Below are positions 21,396 through 32,158 of a stretch of DNA of 64,000 nucleotides, piece after piece; position 1 is the stretch's first letter, and every line of letters begins with the position of its first letter. This DNA is from Phytophthora colocasiae (taxonomy: Eukaryota; Oomycota; Peronosporomycetes; Peronosporales; Peronosporaceae). The stretch is taken from the NCBI GenBank assembly GCA_018806915.1, contig JAGKQI010000075.1, positions 558,001-622,000 of the forward strand, read 5' to 3'. The notes under the pieces were generated by a model. That model made no database searches and was not told where the DNA came from. It saw only the letters and a program-made list of their open reading frames with translations. A program made the position numbers and the translations under genes.

Positions 21396-23745
21396 ACGAC
21401 AGCATATCCCCCATAGAGAAGGCTCGTAGGCAGCGGGTGATTACGGACACCTACTGGGCTGCGAACCCCCATATACAAAAGCACAGTAATTTATTGCCCA
21501 TACATTGAGGCCTTCTTCATGCCATAAACGCGCTTCGGCTCACTCCATTCACTTCCACTGATGGCATCAACACAGAGTATCCAGCTGGTCAAGGAAGGAT
21601 CTTCGATGAAGATGCATATACCCACTGTAGCGAGGAACTCGCTTGGTCAGAGTGGATTTGCACCTTAGGAGTCTACCTGTCTTACAACTATAGCTACAGC
21701 TACGGCTAGCATATACTGTTGGGCCTGTAACATCCACCAGAAGCTGGTGGACAGGTCTCCGCGACGAAGGCTTCGCCGGTAAATGAGTTCGTGGCGGCGT
21801 TCACGTCTCGGCTGCGAGTCTTCCTCTTCTTGGACAGGACTTGGTCTTCATCCGGGGTAGACTCGGGTGGTAGCGTCTGATGCTACCTTCCATCCACTAC
21901 GCGTCTGCCGTCGTCTGAATTGGCAGCAGAAGCACGTTGTTGTAGTGGGTCGACAGCATGCTGACCAGTCTGGTGCATGCCGGTGGCGACGTCGTGTCGC
22001 CTCTCGAGACGTGGTCCGAAAACGCCGCCGGTGACCGCAGCGTCGCCGCCGACAGGGCCGGGGGATGCTTGGTCGTCGAACTTGATGTGGGTGGTGCTTC
22101 TTGGGGGCTTGACAAATCCAGAAGTGAGAAGAGCTTTGCATCAGCCGCCGCTTAGAGCCGTGAGGAAGCCTATGAGGAAGCGCAACCCACCTTCCTTTGG
22201 CAGCCTTCAAGGCTTCCATAGATTGCTTACAAGCTTTATCGTTCACATGAACACTGCACAATAAGCCTACAGCAGCTGTGACGCAGATTGCATGTACAAG
22301 CTCGGTTTGCCAACTAAGCATTTTTTTCTGTCGAGAAGACCATGATGGATGTAGGTGAATGCCAGCTTTTTTATCGTGTTTGCATGCATTCTGTTGCAAC
22401 GTTTGGTTCACAGAAATGAGTCCGCCGGACCTGGTCGTGTAGTGTTTGTACAAGTTACGGCTTCGGACTTCCTTTCCAGATGAAAAGAAATGATTAGCAT
22501 TCGAAAAACAAATCCCATTCAAACAATAACCTTCAGAACCAAGCCCTTCCTTCCTACGGCTTTCTTATAACTTTTATTCCAAAGACACACATGTAGAACG
22601 CATGGATGCATAATGCCGATAAAGTGTAGCCCCAGCTGTATACCAAGGCAAACGCGAGTTCTAAACGTAGTCAGGAGGTACCGGTACCATGATTTCGGTA
22701 ACGTTGCGTGAGCAAGTATTTTTGTTGAGTAACCACGGTGACTAAGAGAGAGAGCAATTAGCTCGCAATTGAACTTATACAAGTATATATATAATACAAA
22801 TGCAAACTATTGGTTTCCTTGTCGGGCATGTTAAACCCCAAGGAAGTTTCCTTGTCGAGTACCGTATCCGCTGGCAAGTTGCCACTGCAACTTACCCTTC
22901 GAAGTTAATGTGCACATCACTAAACATATCAAAGATCAACCACGAGATGTGCAAGTTCTGTTTCCGATTAAACCCGCTCTAAAATTTGTGAGGAGTTTGT
23001 TACTTGGGGCTCCCAGTTTCGGCGCCAAATTAGTTCGGATACCCAGTCCACTATGTATGTATGTATATCACGACGAGGTTGATCATTATCTCTTTTTTAA
23101 AAGCACATTGTGTTGCTTCAAAACACTAACGCTTATTATGACAATAGGATTACTTCGAAATGTACGTGAATCGCGTCGGAAGTCTGTAAGAAAAGGTAAG
23201 CAGTTTCCAGTCTCTTGTTTTAAATAAATTGATGTCGACAAAAAATGATAGCGGGTCAATGCCGAGTTCTCAGGTTACCAAAACAATCTTCTGCGGTGTT
23301 TTTTTTTTATTTTGAGAAGAAACCTATCAGAAAGCAATGGACAAGAAGAGTACCATGCACGGAAAACTTTCGAGTGAAAGCAATTGAAGCACAATGTTTG
23401 TCTACAGCGTTTTAAAATGCGAAACCATCAATAATGGATGCGTCATCGAGCTTGTAGATCTCAAAGAGCAGAGCTGCCAGTTGGCACTTTGTGCGCCACA
23501 ACTGCTGTGATCGCAGTGTCGGCACAGCACACGGGCTGGGACGTGACCAAACGTAAATTACGGTCCGTAATGTTAGGGAACCTCCATAAACACATACTCA
23601 ACATCATTTTCAATATTGTATTGTACAATATATTTTGTTTCACGGTCACTGACTCGCGCCAAAGCCCCAGTCTCTGTGGTACAAATCTCAAGAAGCCTTG
23701 GGCAGCACAAGCCGCCGACGCCTCGTCGAGGAAGCGGCTAGCAGC
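21396..23745. other. Gene-poor region with dispersed repeat copy A
   Basis: No confident gene. The left part holds repeat copy A (21668-22222). The rest (22223-23745) has only short unsupported ORFs and A/T-rich sequence. One or more 5' exons of the downstream chromatin gene may lie in its last 300 bp: a frame open across about 23662-23781 is protein-like (GSTSRRRLVEEAASS). Confidence 0.5.
21668..22222 (-). repeat. Dispersed repeat, copy A (unclassified)
   Basis: Shares long blocks with 56397-56881: GGAGTCTACC...CTTACAACTATAGC, a block around GGACAGGACTTGG and CTTCATCCGGGG, the block from CTACGCGTCTGCCGTC to GTGGGTCGACAGCATGCTGA, and TTTGGCAGCCTTCAAGG. Both copies read best on the minus strand, with a common peptide (ALKAAKGRW.ALPH, then HFWICQAPKKHH), but indels shift the frame between them. 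It may be a decayed transposon or gene fragment. No LTR, terminal repeat or known domain was found. Confidence 0.7.
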
Positions 23746-26700
23746 ATGTACCATGGAGCCGCTCGGGACCGCGGGGACAAGGTGCTGTTCTTCGTGTTTT
23801 GTTCTCCCCTTCTTCTCCCCCTTCACTAACGTTTACTTCTCTTTTCTTCTTTTTCTTTTTAATACAAATTCTTTACTTTAGAAGCGTCAGCGCCTTACAC
23901 CCCCGCCCAATGAAGTGTGGATGGAAGCCATCATGAGCAAGGGCAAAGCCCCAGATGGATACATCCCCGCCTCGGCCGTATCGGCCCGCGGGGTGGCCAC
24001 ATCTTCTGCTGGAGCTTGGCAAGACCGAGCGAGATCGAATGATTGGGCAGCTACCCAATCCTCAATGTCCCCGGGGGCTACACAATACCAGCAAAACGCT
24101 TCGGCTTCGAGATTCCAAGGAAGGGAGGTAGAACGACCTAACTCCTATCAGGGGAGAGCTCCAGACAATTCAGCAGGTTACCAGACAAGACCCATGGACA
24201 CAGGATACCAAGGAAGAACAATGGATGGACCTGCTGCGTATCAGGGGAGAACGACAACTACTACTTCTGCTCCTTATCAGGGGAGAACAGTTATGACTTC
24301 TGCTACATATCAAGGGAGAACGGTAGGTAATTCTACTGATTATCAAGGTAAAACCATGGATGTGCCTTCAAGATACCAAGGGAGACCAATGGACGGAGCG
24401 GCACGATATCAAGGAAGGCAGATGAATGCTCCAGCTGGATATCAGGAGAGAATGGCCAATGGGCCTGAAGGTTATCGGGGGAGAATGGCCGATGGATCTG
24501 TGCCCTATCAAGGCAGACTCATTCAAGGCTCTCCTGCTTATCAGGGAAAAGTTATGGACGGACCTACTGCTAGCACGATGTATCAGAGCAGGCCGGTGCC
24601 AACTTCTTCTTCGGGAAAGATGGCTGAGGACTACAAGAGGGATAGGAAGCTTCCTCCCAGGGTGGAGGAAATGCTGAGAGAACAGGTGAACTTGGATGAA
24701 TCCGTTCTGCATGACGCCTTTGCTGTCGCGATGGAGGACTTGATTCCAGAAGAGGAAGCCAACTTCATTGCCAAGGGACTGTGCCACCTGTGCGGAGTGA
24801 ACGAAAAGCACTATGTGCCTGTAGTAAATTTCTGCCCGCATGCAGATGAGAATCATTCACTATGCCGTGAGCATCTGCGTAGTGTTTACAGAGTGCGGAT
24901 GGAAGCTTTATTCGTTGGCAGGAACGGATCCGCACCGAATCGTCGCTTGCTGCGTTGCCTGATCTGCACTCGCGGGTGTCCGTGTACTGGGTGCACAGCG
25001 GAAAAGGAGCAGGATGTGCAGAAATACAAGCGCTATCTTCTGGATACGCTGCGCCGTAGCGGACAAGGCATAATGACTGCGGTGAAAGAAGACCGTGCTA
25101 CCGTCGCTTCTGCTACGACTGCTGTATCTACTCCTACCGCAGAAGGCCGATTGACGTATGGTAGCGCTCCCAATGTGGGTGGCAGCAATAGCCGACGCTT
25201 CACCCAGTACCCACCCACCCCAGCAGCAGAAGGACGACCTCCTATTCAACACGAAGGATTCACTATTCGGGGTGCTGAGGCTAAGGAAACGTATGAAGAA
25301 CGCAGACGAGCGCAGACCCAACTCTCTGAATATGAAGCGGATGAACGGAGTAGTCGTGATGGTTATGCCCCTAGCATGCAGACACAACCGAAGTCTCCGT
25401 CTCACTACGCTGCAGTTCCAAAGCGCGCTGCAAAGGATACACCTGCCGAAAAGCTCTCTGTAATGGGTGATAGTACTACTGAGCCTGGAGCTGCTGTTCG
25501 ACCTGCATCGTCTCATGTCCACCAAGGCTCCGTGGAGTCTCCATCAGCGGCAACTGTAATTAACTGCGACGAATCAGAGAAGTCTCTCGTCGAGTTGCTG
25601 AGTACGTTGAATAAAAGGGAAAAGCCTGCGACCTCCACCAGCAGCCAATCGAGTAAGGGCAGTAATAATGTCCAAGGTGAATCACGTCCAAGTTCGAATG
25701 GAATTGCCCCGAGAAGTGAAAATACTCAAACTTCTTGTGATGTCGACATGGAAACTCCCCCTCGGACGTATTCTGGTGCTGTTGACCGGCGTCTCCAAAC
25801 TGCCAGCCCGTATCAGGGGCAATCACCAACTAGCTCAAACGAGTCGGATGATAGTCCGCGGCGTCCAAGTGTTGGCGCACGGCCTGTCGAGAAGTACCCG
25901 GCGCAGACAGCTAGTGAAAGCGAAACAGAGGAACATCCCGCCCAACGCGACTCGGACGACGATATGTCATCACTAGATGATGCCCGTACCGGTACTGTAA
26001 ACGATACCGAAGGAGCCGCGAGAGAAGAGACAAATGAGATGAAGCATCAGGACCAGTTGGATGGCAGCCCAACACTTAGCGCAAAGGTCGATACCGATAA
26101 GATGGAGGATGTTCCCAAGCCTGAGACGACGGAAAATTCTGTTTTGGATCTAGCTCCATCTGTACCGCCGCCACCACTGCATCGGGGACCAGGGCGTCCA
26201 CGGAAGCATCCTCTTCCTGAAGGGTACACGCCAAAGATTAACCAGAAGAAAACTGGCGCACCTATTAAGAGGGGAAGAGGTAGACCCCCAAAACGTCGCA
26301 AACGGGTGATTGAAGAGGACGACGAGACGGAGGAAGAGACTTATCGTGCGGAGGACGATGAGGAAGATGAAGACGACGGACGAGATGCTTCGGACAGCGA
26401 ATTGGACACGAATTTAGATTTCTGTGAGGTATGCCAGGGCGCCGGTGACCTGGTTTGCTGTGACAAATGCCCGCGTTCCTTCCACTTGAAGTGCTTGCAC
26501 ATGACAGAGAATGACCTACCTGAAGGTGACTGGCAATGCAAGGAATGCAGAAAGCCATCGCGGTTTGATGCGTATTCTACGGCGGTGGCTTCCGAACAGA
26601 GCTTGTTAGACAAGTGTCTGAAAATTGTCGAGTGCTTGAAGTCGCATCCGTTTTCAAAGCCGTTCCTGACGCCGGTGGAAAATGTGCCAATGTACACTAA

Positions 26701-26962
26701 GGTGGTGAAGCAACCGATGGATCTGTCGAAGATCGAGATGAAACTGAAAAAGGGGGCATACATCGTGGACAGCAACACCGTGGCGTCTGGCGTGAAGGAA
26801 CTGGATTTCACGCACTTTGCCAACGACATTCGATTGATGTGGTCGAACTGCAAGATTTTCAATGACGACGGATCGGGTATTACACGTGCGGCGGACATTC
26901 TGTCGGCAGGCTTTGAACGCTTGTATAAAGAGTCCATTGAGCCGCCGTTGACCTTGAACTAG
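23746..26962 (+). CDS. Chromatin protein: CDCA7-type zinc finger, AT-hooks, PHD finger, bromodomain
   Basis: The main exon runs 23882-26962. A probable upstream exon (23746-23781, phase 0) supplies an ATG; the true 5' end is uncertain and may lie further upstream. Residue numbers count from 23915. Residues 65-225 are about fifteen YQGR-type repeats. Residues 291-365 form a Cys-rich finger (CHLCG...CPH...CREHL...CLICTRGCPCTGC) like the CDCA7/zf-4CXXC_R1 domain. AT-hooks RGPGRPRKH and KRGRGRPPKRRKR lie near 755 and 784. A PHD finger follows at about 837-885 (FCEVCQGAGDLVCCDKC...WQCKEC). A bromodomain lies at about 893-1005 (SKPFLTPVENVPMYTKVVKQPMDLSKIEMKL). The protein should bind DNA and read histone marks in the nucleus. 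Confidence 0.85.
24106..24600 (+). repeat. In-gene repeat coding YQGR-type units
   Basis: Roughly fifteen imperfect 10-13-residue units based on Y-Q-G-R-x-M-D-G-P-A, with TAYCARGGGAGAAC-like DNA at each start. It encodes a positively charged, probably disordered tract rich in Tyr and Arg. Confidence 0.8.
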
Positions 26963-27154
26963 CGAGCTACTTCACTGCGTGGGCATTTGGATCTAGGTTG
27001 GGTGCTTGCAAAATCAAGATGATAAGTATGAGTGCGTGCCGTCAGCTATTATTGGGGAGCTCTGTGCGTCGTTTCTAAGTAAAGCCATGTAGTTAGTTGC
27101 TGGGTACTTGAGAACTAGCCACATTCACAACAGCTTTTAGACGCCGTAGTCGTG

Positions 27155-27708
27155 ATGGAGCTCGCCTTGGATGAAGAAGGTGCTCAAGTGACGGCAGTGA
27201 CTTCTTACGACCCGAGTTTCCCGCCTGTTAATATCTTGGACGGGTAAGCATCAACGAATAATGCACTTGCAAACATGTCTACGCTCACTCTTCTTTCCTG
27301 TTTGTTGATTGAGCAGGGAGCAATCATCCAAATGGGTGACGACGGGAAGTTTTCCTCAAGAAATCGTAGTGCAATTGGCGACGACGGCTTCCGTCGTTCG
27401 TACTAAAATGTGGACTCGAAATGTGAAAGAGGTGTTGATTGAGTCGTGCAGTGGCCCAACACCTACAAAATGGGAGAAACTATTCGACACGAGTTAGTAG
27501 CACTGATCAAATTGATCTGTAGGCTTCGTACTAACCATTGCGTATCTTTTCTCCAGAGTTGAAGGAGACCGACGGAGAGATTCAGATTGTTAGTGAGAAT
27601 GTCAAACCAACGGATGCATCCTTCCTCAAGTTCAAGATTCTCTCCGGCTGGGACGACTTCGTCATAGTGCATCGTGTCAGCGTGGAAGGCTCCACATCAC
27701 GACGATAG
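27155..27708 (+). CDS. IFT25: Intraflagellar transport protein 25 (HSPB11 homologue)
   Basis: Three exons: 27155-27243, 27317-27492 and 27557-27708, giving 138 aa. Junctions fall in phase 2 and phase 1. The family pattern is clear: an N-terminal strand ending PPVNILDG, then SKWVTTGSFPQEIVVQL, and a C-terminal FKILSGWDDFVIVHRVSVEG, which is the galactose-binding-like jelly roll of IFT25. Known role: IFT25 pairs with IFT27 in the IFT-B train that carries cargo along flagella, so it should serve zoospore flagella here. The small upstream donor GTAAGC and the CAG acceptor are clean. The gene converges with RNASEH2B, with 48 bp between stops. Confidence 0.88.
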
Positions 27709-27756
27709 ACAGCTCTATATATTTCGCTCAATACATCTCTTGAATAACTTCTGCCT

Positions 27757-28751
27757 CTACTTTTTGCCAAAGAACGACGTGAGTGACTTCATCCCAGTGC
27801 GATCCACATTGGCTAGTTTGCTCTTCTTTTTCGCAGCACCTGCAGCAGACGGTGTGGGTCTCTTACTGCCGTTTTCAGGTGCCTGTCGACGGTCAAAGCG
27901 CTTGAACGTATCCAGTGGTGCAGCTGCCTTAGCTGCCTTGACAACTTCCACCTCCTTCTTCACCCTAAAAGGACAAAAAAGCAATCGTCAGCACAAAATA
28001 TACGAACACTTAAAAAGAGAACGTACTGAAACTCATTGCACAGCAGGTCGATCCACACGTCCGAAAGATAATTCCCCACAATGTCAATAGCCTCTCGAAA
28101 ATGCCTGGCCACATCTCCGTCCGTCACTACGTTGCTCTTCTTCTCAGTCTGCTTAACACCCGGAAGTGTCACTTGTTCATCTACTGCAGCTTTCCTCGAA
28201 GCTTGAATCTCCTGATGGGCCAGTACATTCGCCACTTTCTCCACTTTTGTCCTCAACCAGCGCGTAATTTTGCTCTCGTTCGCCTTCACATAGAGATTGT
28301 CCACTCCTTCCTCTCCTCCGACTGCCTGCACATCAAAAACAGTCTCGATCTTCTCCTGAGTGAGTGTCGAGAGCTGCAACAGCCACGTGTTCTGGTCCCT
28401 AGCCAGCAGATCGTAGACGGACGAGAAACGCGTGCGTTGAGTCCACGCAGCATCCAGCAGCACGAACAGTGCGTCAATCGGGGAGAAGACCATCACTCCT
28501 CCATCTTGAAGCACGCAGTTACCTACAAACCAGCTGCGTGCGCCTTGTTCAGGTTGTAGCCGCTGTAGTTCCAATAATTGCCGTTTGTCCTTGTCCAGAG
28601 CTAATTGTCGCGTTCGCTTAGACTCTTCACTGGAGCGAGAGGTCCACGACACGACAGAGAGGAAAGGAGCTTCAGTTGCGTCCGAGTGGAAACGCCCCAA
28701 GTTCGAGGAAGGCAGGCCCGAAGGCACCAGCGCAATCTCCTTGCGTCCCAT
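27757..28751 (-). CDS. RNASEH2B: Ribonuclease H2 subunit B
   Basis: Two exons, 28027-28751 and 27757-27964, joined in phase 2, giving 310 aa, near the usual length. Typical features are a SWFVGNCVLQDGGVMVFSPIDALFVLLDAAW block, a WLRTKVEKVA helix, and a C-terminal PCNA-binding box MKSLTSFFGKK at the extreme end. The subunit scaffolds the trimeric RNase H2, which removes ribonucleotides embedded in DNA and RNA-DNA hybrids, and targets it to PCNA. It is transcribed divergently from DNA ligase I across 141 bp. Confidence 0.9.
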
Positions 28752-28892
28752 TATTGTAAAGTTGCAGGAAGATCGAGAGAGTGATGGTTTCCCGCCAAAA
28801 ATAAACTTGTGAAAATTAATAAAATGTTTGGCGCCAATCTTTTATTTTGGCTCCAATTGTGAATTTACTTAATCGGTTGCGGGTTGCTGACG
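28752..28892. promoter_or_regulatory. Shared 141-bp RNASEH2B/LIG1 promoter with paired E2F-like sites
   Basis: The whole space between the two start codons. TTTCCCGCCAAA lies at 28788-28799 and the palindromic TTTGGCGCCAA at 28827-28837. Each contains the E2F/DP core TTTSSCGC; the second reads as a site on both strands. An inverted CCAAT box (ATTTTGGCTCCAATTG region) follows. Function is inferred from motif match and gene content. Confidence 0.7.
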
Positions 28893-31800
28893 ATGGGGAG
28901 GAAAGCGGCGCCCAAGCAGAGCACCATCGAGTATGTATAGGCTCCTTACAGCGACGAATTGTAGCTGCATGTATGTTTAAGATTTACTATGCTGCTGACC
29001 AGGTCGTTCTTCAGCACGAAGCCGCTGAAGAAGCGGAAACCTGCAGAAGATGATAAGAAGACGGAGAGTGTGAAGAAAGCTAAAGTGGAGGAAAAAGTAG
29101 AGGAAGTGGAAGAGAAGAAAAATAAATTGGAGAAGAAAGAGAAGGAGGTTGAAGAGGAACAGGAGGATCAGGTGGAGGAAGAACCAGAGGATGTTGTAAT
29201 GGAAGAAGAAGAAGAAGAAGAAGAAGAGACCCCGAGCAGGACGAAGCGTACGTTTTCCTTTCAAGTGATGTTTGGTCATCACTTAATCAGTTGATGCAAC
29301 GATGGCTGATGATATTGTGTGTCCTGTGCTGCAGCTGGTCGTCGTCGATTGCGCCAACGAGTTGTGGAAGAAGACGACGAGGACAGCGATCTGGATCTTC
29401 CCATGAGCAAGAAGGAGGAGGTGATTGACATGACATCTCCAGCTTCGACCCCTGAGAAGGCCAAGAGCCCCAAGAAACAAGTGAAGAAAAACTCTAGCCC
29501 TGTAAAGCAGGAGGAGTCAGAAACGGAGGAAGTTGAGGACAATGAAGAAGTTAAACCCAAAAATGATACGAAGGAGGAGGCTAAAGCAAAGGTGGAGACG
29601 AAGAGAGAGGTTAAGAAGACGGAGGTTAAGAAGACGAACACAAAGAAAGAGACTGCAGCTCCTGCTGGATCCAAGACAGGCTTCTTCTCTCCAGTCTTGA
29701 GCAAAAAGAACACGACGAAGTCAACTTCAGCTGACGAGAAGAAGACGGACGTCAAGACTGAAAAGGAGTCGGAGTCGAAGCAAGCGGCTGAAAAACAGGA
29801 GGACGGTGATGAACCTAAGGAAATCCCGTACTTTGATCTGGCGCATTTGTTTGCCAAGATTGAAGAGGTTACTGGTCGTCTGGTAATTCAGGACTTGCTG
29901 ACGGCGTTCTTTCGCGATGTTATTCGTCGTTCTCCGGACGATCTGCTGGCCTGCATCTACCTCTGCGTGTGTGTCGACCTCGCTCCGCCGTTCGAGAACC
30001 TGAAGATTGGTATTGGTGATGCTATTCTGATGAAAGCTATTGGTGAAGCTACAGGAGCAAACCTTAAGTTCATCAAAGAGATGTACCACAAGGAAGGTGA
30101 TCTTGGCAAGGTTGCGCAGAACGCTCGATCAAAGCAGAAGACGCTTTCGTTCACGTCTCTCAAACCTGCGACTTCTAAGGGCAGTGGCCTCACCGTGCAG
30201 CATGTGTACAACCAGTTTGTTAAGATTGCTAAGATGACGGGAAACAACTCGCAGCAGCAGAAATGCTCCATTATTAAGGGTTTGCTGGTGAAGTGCGAGA
30301 AGGAAAAAAAAGACAAAGGTGCTCAGTCTGCTGAAGGAGCCAAGTATATCATCCGTGGACTCCAGGGTAAGCTTCGAATTGGACTGGCTGAAAAGTCGAT
30401 CCTGATGGGATTGACGTACGCGTTTATGACGGACAAGGACTATAAGGACAAGGAAAAACAACAGGAGGCGCTCGCCTTTGTCAAGAAGGCCTTTGCGGAA
30501 TGCCCCAGCTACAATGCACTTGTAGCAGCTTTTTATGAAGTCCAGAAGGAGGTCCCAAGTGCTCCTTTCCTCCGTGTAAAGGATTTCGCGAAGGTAGCTG
30601 AGAAATGTGTACTGACACCTGGTACACCAGTGTCTCCTATGCTTGCTCGCCCAACGAAGGCGTACGCAATGGTATTCGACCGCTTCGAAGGCAAACCATT
30701 TACCTGCGAGTACAAGTACGATGGCGAGCGCGCTCAGATTCACATCCTTCCGAACGGAGAAATGGCTATTTTCTCACGCAATTTCGAAAACTCTACTGAG
30801 CGATTCCCTGATGTATCGCTAGCCATCTCGCAAGCTGCCAAGAAGGGCGTTGTCCAGAGCTGTATTGTTGATGCGGAGGTGGTTGCCGTTGATCGTGCCA
30901 CTAACAAGCGTCTACCTTTCCAGATTCTAAGTACACGCTCTCGAAAGGTACGTTGCAAAAAAGCTGGGATTTGTTCTTATTAGTGCTAACTTGTTCCTGT
31001 GTTTGTGTTGGTTGCAGAATGTGAAAGTGGATGATATCAAGGTTCCTGTATGCATCTATGCATTTGACTTACTGTTCCTTAATGGCGAGTCATTCCTCAG
31101 CACTCCACTAGCTCAGCGCCGTGAAAAGTTACGCGAGATGTTCGAAGTGAAGCCGGGAAACTTTGAGTTTGCTACATCATTGGATGTTGAGGATGGTGTT
31201 GATGTGAAGGACAACCCTGAGGCTATGGAAGAAGCTGTGGACAAGGTCCGCAATTTCCTTGAAGAGGCTGTACGCGAAAACTGTGAAGGTTTGATGGTGA
31301 AAACTCTCGAAAAGGAGGCGACGTATGAGCCAGCCAACCGATCTCACAAGTGGTTGAAGCTGAAGAAGGACTACCTGGATGGTATTGGTGATTCTGCAGA
31401 CCTGGTTCCGATCGGCGCATTTCATGGCCGCGGCAAGCGCACGGGTGTGTACGGAGCCTATTTGCTGGCATGTTACGACCCGGACACAGAGATGTACCAA
31501 CCCATTACGAAGCTCGGTACTGGGCTGTCTGATGAGGTACTAAGGCAATTTTACGACCAGCTGAAGGAGAAGGTTGTTGACAAACCTCCAAGCGACTATG
31601 CCGTCGGCGAAGGAATCAAACCTGACGTTTGGTTTGAGGCAAGTTGTGTGTGGGAGATTCTAGGTGCTGACCTTTCGATCTCGCCTAAGTACACGGCAGC
31701 TATCGGACTTGTGGCCAAGGACAAGGGCATTTCACTTCGATTCCCTCGGTTCATTCGCATCCGTGACGACAAGGAGACGACGCAAGCGACAAATTCTTCT

Positions 31801-31965
31801 CAGGTGCGAATGGAACTCGTGTTGCACTTCTTATTAAACACAATCGTTGGCTCACTAATTGCTATATATCTTTGATAACCCCAGATCGCCGATCTGTATC
31901 GAGCACAGGGCCTCACCACGGTAACCAACGGCGACGAGGAGGAGGATGACGACATGCTGATCTAG
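28893..31965 (+). CDS. LIG1: DNA ligase I (ATP-dependent)
   Basis: Five exons: 28893-28930, 29003-29247, 29335-30947, 31018-31803 and 31885-31965, giving 920 aa, almost the length of the animal enzyme. Splicing exons 1 and 2 assembles a textbook PCNA-interacting box, QSTIESFF, at residues 9-16. A Lys/Glu-rich disordered region follows to about residue 260, then the DNA-binding domain (about 265-520). The nucleotidyltransferase motif I is EYKYDGER with the adenylated Lys at 555. Motif IIIa sits in YAFDLLFLNG, motif IV in EGLMVK and motif V in SHKWLKLKKDY, and the C-terminal OB domain ends in an acidic DEEEDDDMLI tail. It seals nicks at Okazaki fragments and in excision repair. Confidence 0.95.
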
Positions 31966-32158
31966 GTACAAACGGAAAATTGCGATTACCATTGAAAATC
32001 TCAAGAGACTCATCTACTCTAGCGCCAGAGCTGCATTCTCGTTTATTTGTTGTCTGTTTAGGAGCAGATTTTCTAGCGAAACGCTTCAAGCAACGTCGCA
32101 GGAGATGGTCGATCAAGCTTGAACGAGCACTTGGCAAGTGTCGACTTATTTTAAGGGT

